Source: Paenibacillus wynnii (GTDB lineage: Bacteria; Bacillota; Bacilli; Paenibacillales; Paenibacillaceae). Taken from it: 64,000 nt of DNA. Numbering within the stretch: the stretch's first letter is position 1; the number at the start of each line of letters is the position of its first letter. Where the stretch lies: the NCBI RefSeq assembly GCF_030812855.1, contig NZ_JAUSTK010000009.1:62001-126000 (forward strand), given 5' to 3'. The position numbers were made by a program, and so were the translations under genes. Under the pieces are notes generated by a model. It made no database searches, had not been told where the DNA came from, and saw nothing but the letters and a program-made list of their open reading frames with translations. Below, in pieces: positions 17,879 through 27,327 of the stretch.

Positions 17879-18497
17879 AGATTGGGTGAAGAACCCTATG
17901 CGGACTACAGATCCCTTATTGTCTATAAATTGCTCTATAAGAAAGTTATGCGGACACAGATGTCGTTATTTATGAATACTGGGCTATATATAGCTGAATT
18001 CTTGTAAATAAGACCTCCTGAGTCCGCATAGATAAGGAATTCAGATAAATGGAGTAAATAGCGTCCGCTGGGTCCGTAAGGCTTACGCATTCATCTTCAG
18101 CAGATATCCACGCGTGATCGTACATCAAGAGGTCTGAATCTCTCCTGCGTGATCGTACATCAAGAGGGGAGTGGGTGGCTATTCATGCGGAGCAGAGATC
18201 TAAGCCAGTTCATTCATCCATCCAGAAAAACACTTTACTCTATAAATCGAACTTTATAACTAGAGAAAAGGCAATGGAGTGACGAAGGGGGATTTTGGAA
18301 CTGGAGGAGCGAGAGGGACCGCCCGAAAGACTTCCGTAGGAAAGCTAGCTTCGAAAGCATAGGTTTTCTACGGATTTCATCCGCAGAAAACGGTATAAAT
18401 CAAGAAATCTGTAACACAACAGCGGCCGGAAGTCCAAACATTCACCGCGGTGCGACGAATCCTTTATTCTAAAAATCTTAAGTTCAGTCTATATAGA
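17879..18497 (+). repeat. Long composite direct repeat A, copy 1
   Basis: Two modules. 17879-18172 (CTATGCGGACTACAGATCCC ... GTGATCGTACATCAAGAGG) matches 26786-27104 at high identity. 18401-18497 (AAGAAATCTGT, AGCGGCCGGAAGTCC, TTAAGTTCAGTCTATATAG) matches 27146-27240. Between them lies a GGAAGTCC-family segment (about 18290-18400). Both copies have the same orientation and bracket the opp-mod genes. I find no ORF or transposase in it. Confidence 0.88.
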
Positions 18498-18552
18498 TGG
18501 AATTCACTCGTCTAATTTCATATTTTTAATTAATATGGATAATTTTACTGAA

Positions 18553-18860
18553 ATTATAAGGCGTTTTTCCCTCTATATGTTGATTAAGAGGTTTTATTTA
18601 TAATTTACAGGGAAGCTTTACCTCTAAACTATATTTATCACAGGAAAAGAGTCCTAGTAGCAAACTGGTTCTAAAACAAACTTGTAATTATCGGTTACTA
18701 GAGAACAATCAAATCTGTGCGTGGTTCGCCCCGAGTGGTTCCATTAACGCTAATCATTTTCGTAAGGCCGTTCATGGCTGGAAACTCAAAGTCTAAATAT
18801 ACTTCATAGATACCACTTCATTCTCAAGGAGTAAACTTAAGTACAATCTATATAGTGAAA
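18553..18860 (+). repeat. Direct repeat block B, copy 2
   Basis: Second copy of 15511-15711. It shares CTCTATATGTTGATTA, GGTTTTATTTATAATTTACAG, AATCATTTTCGTA, AAAGTCTAAATATACT and TTAAGTACAATCTATATAG, and has about 100 unmatched bases near 18640-18745. The rest of the 17749-19088 gap holds repeat A and, near 18900-19080, the opp leader without a recognisable element. Confidence 0.72.
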
Positions 18861-19088
18861 ATATTCGATTGAATATTTCAAAAATTTCCCTTGTAGGACA
18901 CGGGATTATATAGTAATGTAATAAAAAATAACATCTGTGGTGGTTTAAAGCGTTATTTCTTTCATGCGATGTCAGATTAACGAGTCTCTCTGATCCAGAG
19001 AGTTTTTATTTCTCGGAATTTGACCATAGTTCAATTTTAGAAAATAAAATTTTAAACAGAAGATTTTCATCAGAAGAGAGGTATTACC

Positions 19089-20078
19089 TTGATACAGCCA
19101 ATTCTGAAAATAGAGGATTTGCACACGCACTTTTTTACTGATCGCGGTGAAGTGCCTGCCGTTGACGGCGTTGATCTTTATGTAAATCCCGGTGAGGTGC
19201 TGGGGATCGTTGGAGAATCAGGCTGCGGGAAGAGCGTTACGTCCTTATCGATCCTGAAGCTTGTTCCGAATCCCCCCGGTAAGATCGTGAGTGGGAATAT
19301 TTATTTCAAAGGAAGGGACATTGTCCCGCTGAAAGAAAAGGAAATGCGTAAGATTCGTGGAGATGCGGTATCGATGATTTTTCAAGAACCTATGACCTCT
19401 CTTAACCCGTTGTTTACGGTAGGTCAACAAATCATAGAAACAGTGCGATTGCACCGCGGACTCTCGAAAAAACAGGCAAGAGAGCATGCTACCGAGATGC
19501 TTCGTAAGGTTGGAATACCACGCCCGGAGGCTATTATTGACGAATACCCTCACCAATTGTCAGGCGGGATGCGTCAGCGTGTAATGATCGCAATGTCGAT
19601 TTCATGCAGTCCTGAGCTGTTGATTGCGGACGAACCAACCACGGCACTTGACGTAACGATTCAAGCGCAGATTCTGGATTTGATTCGAAGGCTTAATGAA
19701 GAACAAGGTACGGCGGTTATGTTGATTACTCATGATTTGGGTGTAGTTGCGGAAATGTGCCATCGTGTGGCGGTTATGTACGCTGGAAAAGTAGTAGAAG
19801 AAGGCAGTGTCCATGATATTTTCCATAATCCCCTGCATCCCTATACAAGAGGCCTTATCGAATCTGTTCCTAGAATGGATGAGACTCGCGAGCGGCTGTA
19901 TTCCATTCCCGGGAATGTACCTATACTCAGCAATGATTTGAAAGGCTGCCGTTTTGCGCCAAGATGTCCGAATGTTATGGATATTTGCCAGCAGTCGATT
20001 CCGCAGCTTACATTGCAGGAGAAAAGTCACAGCTGCAGATGCTGGCTGCATGAAAGTCAACAGGAGGATGCAGTATGA
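19089..20078 (+). CDS. oppD: Oligopeptide/dipeptide ABC transporter ATPase OppD/DppD
   Basis: One of two ATPases energising peptide import through OppBC. The 329-residue protein has Walker A GESGCGKS (about 42-49), the ABC signature LSGGMRQRV, Walker [13 protein letters not shown], and the Opp/Dpp C-terminal extension with cysteines [14 protein letters not shown] ... SCRCW. TTG 19089 has AGAGG eight bases upstream. It overlaps oppF by four bases. First gene of oppD-F-A-B-C. Peptide specificity, including Opp versus Dpp or nickel, cannot be told from sequence alone. Confidence 0.93.
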   Translation: MIQPILKIEDLHTHFFTDRGEVPAVDGVDLYVNPGEVLGIVGESGCGKSVTSLSILKLVPNPPGKIVSGNIYFKGRDIVPLKEKEMRKIRGDAVSMIFQEPMTSLNPLFTVGQQIIETVRLHRGLSKKQAREHATEMLRKVGIPRPEAIIDEYPHQLSGGMRQRVMIAMSISCSPELLIADEPTTALDVTIQAQILDLIRRLNEEQGTAVMLITHDLGVVAEMCHRVAVMYAGKVVEEGSVHDIFHNPLHPYTRGLIESVPRMDETRERLYSIPGNVPILSNDLKGCRFAPRCPNVMDICQQSIPQLTLQEKSHSCRCWLHESQQEDAV

Positions 20079-21070
20079 GTGAGAGTCTTCTAGAGGTTAA
20101 GAACCTCAAAAAATATTATCCGATTAACAAAGGATTCTTCAATAGAGCCCAGGGCTTCGTTAAAGCAGTGGATGATATTTCTTTCTCGGTAAACAAAGGG
20201 GAGACCTTTGGTTTAGTAGGTGAAAGTGGTTGCGGGAAATCAACGACAGGACGTGCGCTCTTACGATTGATTGAGCCTACAGCAGGAGAAATATGGTTTG
20301 AGGAACAGGATATTACCAAGCTGTCTATGGAAGAAATGCGTAAACGGCGCCGGGAAATGCAGATTGTGTTCCAGGATCCGTACTCCTCTCTTGATCCACG
20401 TAATACAGTACAGCGGATTTTGGAAGAGCCGATGATTGTACACGGCGTAGGTAATGCAAAGGAACGCCGGGCTGCTGTTAAACGGCTGGCCGATGTGGTT
20501 GGACTGGCGAAGGCACATCTGCAGCGATATCCGCATCAGTTCTCGGGTGGACAACGTCAGCGAATCGGGATTGCCCGAGCACTTGCTCTCCAGCCTAAGC
20601 TTATCGTTGCGGATGAACCTGTATCAGCGCTGGATGTATCTATCCAGTCTCAGGTCATTAATCTGATGCAGGATTTACAGCGTGAATTTGGATTGACCTA
20701 CATATTTATTGCACATGATCTCAGTGTTGTGAAGCATATTTGCGACAGAGTAGCTGTAATGTATCTGGGCAGAATCGTTGAAATTACGGACAAGAACAAG
20801 CTGTATGCTCAACCTATGCATCCCTATACACAGGCTTTATTGTCAGCCGTGCCTGAGCCTAATCCGGATATTCGTAAGGAACGGATTATTCTGCAGGGTG
20901 AGGTACCAAGTCCCGCGAACGCACCGATCGGCTGCGCATTTAACACACGTTGTCCAAAGGTGATGGATGTATGCCGGAATGTTAGACCGCCGTTGTTAGA
21001 AACAGATTCTGGACATCTAACAGCCTGTCATTTGTATGATAAGGAACCGATAATAACGCGGCTTGCCTAA
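20075..21070 (+). CDS. oppF: Oligopeptide/dipeptide ABC transporter ATPase OppF/DppF
   Basis: Second ATPase of the transporter, 331 residues: Walker [10 protein letters not shown], signature [15 protein letters not shown], Walker [13 protein letters not shown], and a cysteine-containing C-terminus [14 protein letters not shown]. The start overlaps the oppD stop (ATGA) and has AGGAGG upstream within oppD, so translation is coupled. It is followed by a 91-base gap before oppA. Confidence 0.93.
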   Translation: MSESLLEVKNLKKYYPINKGFFNRAQGFVKAVDDISFSVNKGETFGLVGESGCGKSTTGRALLRLIEPTAGEIWFEEQDITKLSMEEMRKRRREMQIVFQDPYSSLDPRNTVQRILEEPMIVHGVGNAKERRAAVKRLADVVGLAKAHLQRYPHQFSGGQRQRIGIARALALQPKLIVADEPVSALDVSIQSQVINLMQDLQREFGLTYIFIAHDLSVVKHICDRVAVMYLGRIVEITDKNKLYAQPMHPYTQALLSAVPEPNPDIRKERIILQGEVPSPANAPIGCAFNTRCPKVMDVCRNVRPPLLETDSGHLTACHLYDKEPIITRLA

Positions 21071-21161
21071 AAAAACAATATTTCAACATTGGTTTATAGC
21101 TGTTGACACAGCCACATATAAACGCGTTATTACTTTCTATTAGGAGAAGGGAGTTTTCTAG

Positions 21162-22829
21162 ATGAAGAAGTGGAGTAGTCTTGCATTGGTATTAATGCTG
21201 AGCGCGTCATTTGCGCTGAGCGGTTGCGGAGGAAACAATAACGCAAGCACAGAAGGAAACACAGGGGGAAATGCAGCGGCTACTAAAGCACCGGAAAGCT
21301 CACCGGATGCTGCAGCAACAGCACAAGACACACTGATATTAGGACGCGGCGGAGATTCGGCTTCACTTGATCCTGCTATCGTAACCGATGGGGAATCCTT
21401 GAAGATCGTTCATCAGGTGTTCGACTCCTTGCTGGAATACAAACCAGGTACTTCTGAAGTGCAAGCTTCTCTGGCTGATAGCTGGGAAGTATCTGCAGAT
21501 GGATTAACTTACACGTTCAAACTTCACCCAGGAGTGAAGTTCCATGATGGTACGGACTTTAACGCTGAGGCTGTAGTATTTAACTTTACCCGCTGGAGTG
21601 ACCCGGCTAGTGCATTCAAGTTCGAAGGTGATTCCTTCGATTATTACGATTCCATGTTCGGTCCTGAGGGAAGTCGCGCAATTAAAGAAGTGAAAGCTGT
21701 TGATCCAACTACCGTTCAATTTACTTTGAATCAGCCGCAATCACCATTCTTACAAAATATTGCAATGACCTCTTTCGGTATCGCAAGCCCGACAGCCATT
21801 CAAGAAAAGAAAGAAAACTTTAAGAATGAGCCGGTAGGAACAGGGCCATTTATCTTCAAAGAATGGAAACATAACGATTCCATCACACTGGATAAGAACC
21901 CTAACTACTGGAAAGAGGGACTGCCGAAGCTTAACAAAGTTATCGTGCGCTCCATTCCTGATAACTCTGCACGCTTTAATGCACTACAAAGCGGTGAAAT
22001 TGATCTGATGGAAGATTTGAGCCCGGATGATTTGTCGACGCTTGAAGGCAACACCGAATTGCAAAAGATTGAACGTCCACCGTTCAACGTAGCTTACTTG
22101 GGCTTCAATTTTAAGAAAAAGCCTTTTGATAATGTAAAGGTAAGACAAGCGTTGAACCATGCAGTAAACAAACAAGCTATCATTGATGCCTTCTTTGCGG
22201 GTCAAGCAACAGCAGCTGTCAACCCAATGCCGCAGTCACTATGGGGCTATAACGATAGTGTGCAGGATTATGAATATGATCTGGACAAAGCTAAGGCGCT
22301 GTTGGCTGAAGCTGGTTACCCTGATGGTTTGCCTGATACTGTAACCTTGTATGCAATGCCGGTATCCCGTCCTTACATGCCTGATGGCAAGAAGGTTGCA
22401 GAAGCGATTCAAGCAGATTGGGAAAAAATTGGTGTGAAAACAGTTATCGAATCTCCGGAATGGGCTACTTATCTGGATGACACGAAAGCCGGCGAAAAGG
22501 ATGATATCTTCATGCTAGGCTGGACTGGCGATAATGGCGACCCGGATAACTTTATTTATACCTTGCTTGATAAGGATGCTATTCCTGGTAACAACCGTAC
22601 ATTCTATGCCAACGAAGAACTGCACACGATCCTTGTGAACGCTCAAAAGGAAACGGATCAAACTAAACGGTCAGACCTGTATAAGAAAGCCCAAGAAATC
22701 ATCAAAGCAGATGCGCCTTGGATTCCACTTGTACACACAACACCGCTTTTGGCAGGTAAAGCAAACCTCAAAGGATTCGTTCCAGGACCAACAGGCACAG
22801 AGTATTACAGTGAAATATATTTCGAATAG
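21162..22829 (+). CDS. oppA: Oligopeptide-binding lipoprotein (SBP family 5)
   Basis: Extracellular substrate-binding lipoprotein of the opp transporter, 555 residues. The signal peptide ends in the lipobox LSGC with Cys22, followed by an Asn/Thr/Ala-rich linker (about 25-55). Family 5 hallmarks are LADSWEVSADGLTYTFKLHPGVKFHDG, GTGPFIFKEW and VRQALNHAVNK. The ribosome site is AGGAGAAGGGAG. A TTGACA at 21103 may mark a secondary promoter in the oppF-oppA gap. A T-followed hairpin after the stop may raise oppA mRNA over oppBC. Confidence 0.93.
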   Translation: MKKWSSLALVLMLSASFALSGCGGNNNASTEGNTGGNAAATKAPESSPDAAATAQDTLILGRGGDSASLDPAIVTDGESLKIVHQVFDSLLEYKPGTSEVQASLADSWEVSADGLTYTFKLHPGVKFHDGTDFNAEAVVFNFTRWSDPASAFKFEGDSFDYYDSMFGPEGSRAIKEVKAVDPTTVQFTLNQPQSPFLQNIAMTSFGIASPTAIQEKKENFKNEPVGTGPFIFKEWKHNDSITLDKNPNYWKEGLPKLNKVIVRSIPDNSARFNALQSGEIDLMEDLSPDDLSTLEGNTELQKIERPPFNVAYLGFNFKKKPFDNVKVRQALNHAVNKQAIIDAFFAGQATAAVNPMPQSLWGYNDSVQDYEYDLDKAKALLAEAGYPDGLPDTVTLYAMPVSRPYMPDGKKVAEAIQADWEKIGVKTVIESPEWATYLDDTKAGEKDDIFMLGWTGDNGDPDNFIYTLLDKDAIPGNNRTFYANEELHTILVNAQKETDQTKRSDLYKKAQEIIKADAPWIPLVHTTPLLAGKANLKGFVPGPTGTEYYSEIYFE

Positions 22830-22846
22830 TTAATAGAAGAAACCAG

Positions 22847-22882
22847 CTTGCCGTCGCGATAAGCGGCGGTAAGTTATTTTTC
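22847..22882 (+). terminator. Terminator-like hairpin between oppA and oppB
   Basis: CTTGCCGTCGC pairs with GCGGCGGTAAG (two G-U pairs) around GATAA, followed by TTATTTTT. Its position inside the operon suggests partial termination or 3'-end protection that keeps the binding protein in excess over the permeases. Confidence 0.7.
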
Positions 22883-22909
22883 AAATACACCTTTGGAAGG
22901 TGAGCCAAC

Positions 22910-23914
22910 TTGAATTCCTACTTATTAAAACGTGTCATGGTTCTAATCCCTGTTCTAATCGGGATGACGATTATCGTGTTTTCCATCATCCATGCCATTC
23001 CCGGAGATCCGGCAGAAACGATTCTTGGGCAAAAGGCGACAGAGCAATCCAAGCAAGCACTGCGTGAGCAATTAGGTCTCGACAAGCCTTGGTTGAATCA
23101 GTATATCAACTATATGGGTGATTTATTACAGGGTGATCTAGGCACTTCCATCCGCACCAAAACACCGATTGTCAAAGAGATTTTGCCTTATTTGGCGGCT
23201 ACGCTGGAGCTTACAGCTGCCAGTATGATATTTGCGACTATTGTAGGTGTAAATGTAGGGATTCTAAGCGCTTGGCGGCAAAATTCATGGTTTGATTATA
23301 CGGCAATGGTTATTGCCCTTATTGGGGTTTCGATGCCGATATTCTGGCTGGGGCTTATGGAACAGTTGATTTTTTCATTAAAGCTGGATTGGCTTCCCTC
23401 GATAGGGAGAATGGATCAGCGAAATCCGGTGGAGAGCGTTACCAATCTGTATGTGATTGATACCATTTTGGCGGGAAACTGGAGTCAGCTCTGGACCGTT
23501 ATTAAACATCTAATATTGCCAAGTATAGCTCTCGGGACCATTCCAATGGCGATTATCGCCCGTATGACCCGCTCCAGCATGCTGGAGGTTATGAATTCAG
23601 ATTACATCCGTACGGCAAAGGCAAAGGGATTATCGCAATTTCTTGTCGTGTATAAGCATGCCTTGAAAAATGCACTTATCCCCGTACTGACGGTTATTGG
23701 CTTGCAAACGGGCGCACTGCTCGGCGGGGCCGTACTGACAGAGACGATTTTTGCTTGGCCGGGCGTGGGACGGTATATATTTGAAGCGATCAGCTCGCGT
23801 GATTATCCTGTAATCCAGACGGGAATTCTGATCATTGCTTTTATTTTTGTATTTATCAATTTGCTTGTGGATCTCCTGTATTCCGCTATAGATCCACGTA
23901 TCAACTACAAGTGA
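22910..23914 (+). CDS. oppB: Peptide ABC transporter permease OppB/DppB
   Basis: First permease subunit, 334 residues with six transmembrane helices. The start region ILIPVLIGMTIIVFSIIHAIPGDPA and the EAA loop DYIRTAKAKGLSQFLVVYKHALKNALIPV are typical of the family. TTG 22910 has GGAAGGTGAG upstream. The stop lies 11 bases before the oppC ATG. Confidence 0.93.
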   Translation: MNSYLLKRVMVLIPVLIGMTIIVFSIIHAIPGDPAETILGQKATEQSKQALREQLGLDKPWLNQYINYMGDLLQGDLGTSIRTKTPIVKEILPYLAATLELTAASMIFATIVGVNVGILSAWRQNSWFDYTAMVIALIGVSMPIFWLGLMEQLIFSLKLDWLPSIGRMDQRNPVESVTNLYVIDTILAGNWSQLWTVIKHLILPSIALGTIPMAIIARMTRSSMLEVMNSDYIRTAKAKGLSQFLVVYKHALKNALIPVLTVIGLQTGALLGGAVLTETIFAWPGVGRYIFEAISSRDYPVIQTGILIIAFIFVFINLLVDLLYSAIDPRINYK

Positions 23915-23925
23915 GGGGTGAACCT

Positions 23926-24825
23926 ATGACACAGGCAGCAACAAACGTGAATGCAACTCCCCCGAACGTTCCTGAGGAAAAGGTATCCGGTCCTTGGCGT
24001 GATGCGTGGAAGGCATTCCGTAAGAATAAGACGGCAATGGTTGGGCTTGGCATCATCGTATTTTTTGTGCTGATTGCACTTTTGGCGCCATTTATCGCGC
24101 CTTACGGTTTTAAAGAACAGGAACTAGTTAACAGATTGAAGGCCCCATCTTCCGCCCATTGGTTCGGCACGGACGATCTTGGACGGGACCTCTTCACACG
24201 CGTGATCTACGGAGCTCGAATTTCGTTATGGGTCGGTTTCTTCTCTGTAATCGGATCGATCGTTGTAGGTACCTTTCTTGGTGTATTGGCCGGATTTTAC
24301 GGAAAATGGATCGATATGCTGATCTCTCGCATGTTCGATATCTTGCTGGCATTCCCAAGCATTCTGCTCGCTATTGCTATCGTAGCGATTCTTGGCCCTT
24401 CCTTGCAAAATGCACTCTATGCCATTGCGATTGTGAACGTCCCTACATATGGCCGTCTTGTGCGGTCTAAAGTGCTCAGCTTGAAGTCAGAGGAATATGT
24501 TACCGCAGCCAGAGCGATTGGAATGAAGAACAGCCGCATTCTGATCAGCCACATCCTGCCGAACAGTATAACACCTATTATCGTGCAGGGGACGTTAGGC
24601 ATCGCGACTGCAATTATCGAGGCAGCCGCTCTTGGTTTCCTTGGGCTTGGTGCACAGCCCCCTGATCCGGAATGGGGTAAAATGCTGTCCGATTCCCGAC
24701 AGTTTATCTCAAAGGCCCCTTGGACCGTACTGTTTCCCGGCCTGTCCATTATGTTGACGGTGATTGGCTTCAACCTTATGGGTGACGGTCTGCGTGATAT
24801 CCTGGATCCGCGGATGAAAAACTAA
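23926..24825 (+). CDS. oppC: Peptide ABC transporter permease OppC/DppC
   Basis: Second permease, 299 residues, with the cytoplasmic N-terminal OppC_N segment (SGPWRDAWKAFRKNKTAMVGL), WFGTDDLGRDLFTRVIYGARISL, and the EAA loop EEYVTAARAIGMKNSRILISHILPNS. ATG 23926 has GAGGGG seven bases upstream; the GTG at 23911 overlaps the oppB stop and is less likely. Last gene of the operon, followed by a strong terminator. Confidence 0.93.
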   Translation: MTQAATNVNATPPNVPEEKVSGPWRDAWKAFRKNKTAMVGLGIIVFFVLIALLAPFIAPYGFKEQELVNRLKAPSSAHWFGTDDLGRDLFTRVIYGARISLWVGFFSVIGSIVVGTFLGVLAGFYGKWIDMLISRMFDILLAFPSILLAIAIVAILGPSLQNALYAIAIVNVPTYGRLVRSKVLSLKSEEYVTAARAIGMKNSRILISHILPNSITPIIVQGTLGIATAIIEAAALGFLGLGAQPPDPEWGKMLSDSRQFISKAPWTVLFPGLSIMLTVIGFNLMGDGLRDILDPRMKN

Positions 24826-24833
24826 AGATACTT

Positions 24834-24877
24834 AAACAGCCTTTCAGACGGGAAACCGCTTGAAAGGCTGTTTTTAT
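24834..24877 (+). terminator. Terminator after oppC
   Basis: AAACAGCCTTTCA pairs with TTGAAAGGCTGTTT and runs into TTTTATT. Confidence 0.92.
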
Positions 24878-24905
24878 TCAGGTATCTTCGAACTTGTTAT
24901 GCTTC

Positions 24906-24933
24906 ATTATGTCTAATTATAATCAAACATAAT
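24906..24933. promoter_or_regulatory. Inverted repeat upstream of modA
   Basis: ATTATGT (24906) and ACATAAT (24927) are separated by 14 bases, about 80 bases before the modA start. This could be an operator for the molybdate genes. No known consensus is matched, so this is speculative. Confidence 0.3.
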
Positions 24934-25013
24934 AAAACATATAGAATAATCCATTTTTCTATGCTAGAATGACTCCTAAATAAAGAAAAGAAGCATATTT
25001 GGGAGGAATGGAT

Positions 25014-25811
25014 ATGTTAAAGAGATACCTACTAGGAATACTTACAATTGTACTATTTGTAGTTCTAGCTGTAGGCTTGTCTTCAATATCATCTAACGAT
25101 AACGTAGAGGCAGCATCCAAGAAAACAGAGATTATTGTGTCTGCGGCAGCAAGCCTGCAAGACAGTCTGGACAAAATTGCTGTTCAGTATGAGAAGCAGC
25201 ATCCCGATATCGACCTTGTTTTTAATTACGGAGCATCCGGTACACTGCAAAAGCAGATCGAGCAAGGTGCGCCGGTGGATATTTTCTTCTCAGCAGGAGA
25301 AAAACAAATGAACGTTCTGGTTGACGGTGACTTGATTACTGATCATAAAGTGCTGTTAAAAAACCAATTGGTTATTGTTGTTCCTTACGATTCAAAGGTA
25401 AAGCTAACGACGATTACACAGCTTACAGATGATAAAGCTTTCAAAAAAGTGGCTGTTGGGCAGCCGGAATCGGTTCCCGCGGGGCAATATGCACAGCAGT
25501 CGTTGACAGCCAAGAAAGTATGGGATATGCTGCAAAGCAAACTGGTATTTGCGAAGGATGTTCGGCAGGTACTAACTTACGTGGAGACGGGAAATACGGA
25601 TGCAGGGTTCGTCTACAAGACAGATGCACTAACTTCCAAAAAGGTGAGAATAGCTCTTACGGTAGGTGCACATGTACACAAAGCAATTAACTATCCGGCG
25701 GGTATTGTGAAGGATTCTGGGCATCAGGTCGAAGCCAAAGCCTTTTACAAATTTCTTCAATCCAAGGAAGCACTCGATGTTTTCACTAGCTACGGGTTTT
25801 TACTTCCTTAA
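25014..25811 (+). CDS. modA: Molybdate ABC transporter substrate-binding protein
   Basis: Captures molybdate/tungstate outside the cell and delivers it to ModB. The 265-residue protein has an N-terminal membrane-targeting signal (about 5-27) without a clear lipobox, then the ModA start IIVSAAASLQDSLDKIA, FNYGASGTLQKQIEQGAPVDIFFSA, GQPESVPAGQYAQQ and TYVETGNTDAGFVYKTDA. ATG 25014 is chosen, with GGGAGGA six bases upstream. modB follows after 26 bases; no modC is found in the window. Confidence 0.93.
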   Translation: MLKRYLLGILTIVLFVVLAVGLSSISSNDNVEAASKKTEIIVSAAASLQDSLDKIAVQYEKQHPDIDLVFNYGASGTLQKQIEQGAPVDIFFSAGEKQMNVLVDGDLITDHKVLLKNQLVIVVPYDSKVKLTTITQLTDDKAFKKVAVGQPESVPAGQYAQQSLTAKKVWDMLQSKLVFAKDVRQVLTYVETGNTDAGFVYKTDALTSKKVRIALTVGAHVHKAINYPAGIVKDSGHQVEAKAFYKFLQSKEALDVFTSYGFLLP

Positions 25812-25837
25812 TATACAAATTGAGATAAGCGGGTTGA

Positions 25838-26506
25838 ATGGATATGGACATCAATTGGACTGATTTTTTAGCTCCGGTGTGGCTTTCATTAAAAATCTCG
25901 GTGATTACGAGTATTATCGTCTTCATTCTTGCTACTGCTGCAGCCAAGGCGATGGCAAATCGCAGGTTTCGCGGCCGAAGCCTTGTGGAAACTGTACTTC
26001 TGCTCCCACTCGTCCTACCGCCAACCGTAGTCGGGTTTATACTTCTGGTACTTCTGGGTCGGCGAAGCTGGATTGGAAGGCTGTATGAGCAATTAACAAC
26101 GCAGACGATTCTTTTCACGTGGGTAGCTGCAGTTATTGCTTCTATTGTAGTAGCCTTTCCCTTAGTCTACCGTACAGTTAAGTCCGGGTTTGAAAGTGTA
26201 GAACGCGATTTGGAGGATGCCGCCCGGGCTCAAGGAGCCAGCGAGCTTCAAGTGCTGCGTTATGTGTCGCTACCACTAGCCAGCCGTTCACTTGCAGCCG
26301 GATATGTCTTGGGTTTTGCCCGCGGCCTTGGAGAATTCGGAGCAACGATCATGGTAGCTGGCAATATCCCGGGCCGTACACAGACCGTTCCAACGGCCAT
26401 CTATGTAGCCGTAGACGGGGGCAACATGATCCTTGCCTGGATGTGGGTATGCTCCATCATCGCCATTTCTGCAGTCATGCTTATGATCGTTAATCGGAAT
26501 TCCTAA
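25838..26506 (+). CDS. modB: Molybdate ABC transporter permease
   Basis: Channel subunit for molybdate import, 222 residues with five hydrophobic helices, LLPLVLPPTVVGFILL near residue 48 and the EAA loop VERDLEDAARAQGASELQVLRYVSLPLA, ending LGEFGATIMVAGNIPGRTQT. The ribosome site is weak. A terminator follows at once, so the usual third gene, the ModC ATPase, is not in this operon. Energising by an ATPase encoded elsewhere must be assumed. Confidence 0.92.
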   Translation: MDMDINWTDFLAPVWLSLKISVITSIIVFILATAAAKAMANRRFRGRSLVETVLLLPLVLPPTVVGFILLVLLGRRSWIGRLYEQLTTQTILFTWVAAVIASIVVAFPLVYRTVKSGFESVERDLEDAARAQGASELQVLRYVSLPLASRSLAAGYVLGFARGLGEFGATIMVAGNIPGRTQTVPTAIYVAVDGGNMILAWMWVCSIIAISAVMLMIVNRNS

Positions 26507-26519
26507 TCATGTTGTAAAT

Positions 26520-26568
26520 AAGCCTTCAGCTTACCAAGTCTCTTTGGTAACTGGAGGCTTTTCTTTTT
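26520..26568 (+). terminator. Terminator after modB
   Basis: AAGCCTTCAGcTTACCAA pairs with TTGGTAActGGAGGCTT and is followed by TTCTTTTT. Confidence 0.9.
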
Positions 26569-26635
26569 AATGCAGTCATACTGAAATTATAGGTATTAAC
26601 TTATAGCTGGCTCAGGCGTTGCTACCCTGAAGAAT

Positions 26636-26780
26636 TGGACTTCCGGCCGCTGTTGTAGTAAGACTTTTTTTGGTTTAACCCGCTGTTAGCGGTTGAAATC
26701 CGGATACAGCTTATGCTTTCGAAGCGAGCTTTTCTACGGAAAGCTTTCGGACGGTCGCTACCGCTCCTACAGTCCCAAAA
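26636..26780 (-). repeat. Interspersed repeat, GGAAGTCC family, reverse copy
   Basis: GGACTTCCGGCCGCTGTTGT opens the element. It contains CGCTGTTAGCGGTTGAAATCC, GGATACAGC, TTTCGAAGCGAGCTTTTCTACGG-like arms and ends with CAGTCCCAAAATTCG, all in reverse orientation relative to 18290-18445. It abuts repeat A copy 2. Confidence 0.75.
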
Positions 26781-26785
26781 TTCGT

Positions 26786-27240
26786 AGATCGGGTAAAGAA
26801 CTCTATGCGGACTACAGATCCCTTATTGTCTATAAATTGCTCTATAAGTAAGTTATGCGGACACAGATGCCATTATTTATGAATACTGGGCTATGCATAG
26901 CTGAATTCTTGCAAATAAGATCTTCTGAGTCCCTATAGATAAGGAATACAGGTAAATGGAGTAAATAGCGTCCGCTGGGTCCGTAAGGCTTACGCATTCA
27001 TCTTTAGCAGATATCCACACCTCGTGTTCGTACATCAAGAGGGAGGGCATTAGTAATACTGATTCTGAGTCTCTGCTGCGTGTTCGTACATCAAAAGGGG
27101 AGTGAGGCAGTCTATGAATTTCTACCGCTAAAGAGCGGTATGATTCAAAGAAATCTGTAGACAACAGCGGCCGGAAGTCCAAACACTCACCGCAGTGCGA
27201 CTAATCCTTTATTCTAAAAGTCTTAAGTTCAATCTATATA
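26786..27240 (+). repeat. Long composite direct repeat A, copy 2
   Basis: Second copy of the element at 17879-18497, same orientation, 8.9 kb downstream. 26786-27104 matches 17879-18172 with a ~25-base insertion after ACATCAAGAGG, and 27146-27240 matches 18401-18497. The 26569-27327 gap has no gene besides these repeats. Confidence 0.88.
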
Positions 27241-27327
27241 ATTACTATTTTCAGCCGGGACTGTCGCCTAGAAGTCCTTCACTGAATACATCTGAAGTAT
27301 AAGATGATTCAGGAGAGGATGTTGGCC

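Noticed and set aside
17879-27240. Composite transposon carrying opp-mod
   Set aside because: Flanking repeats have no transposase, terminal inverted repeats or visible target-site duplications; only recombination potential is supported.
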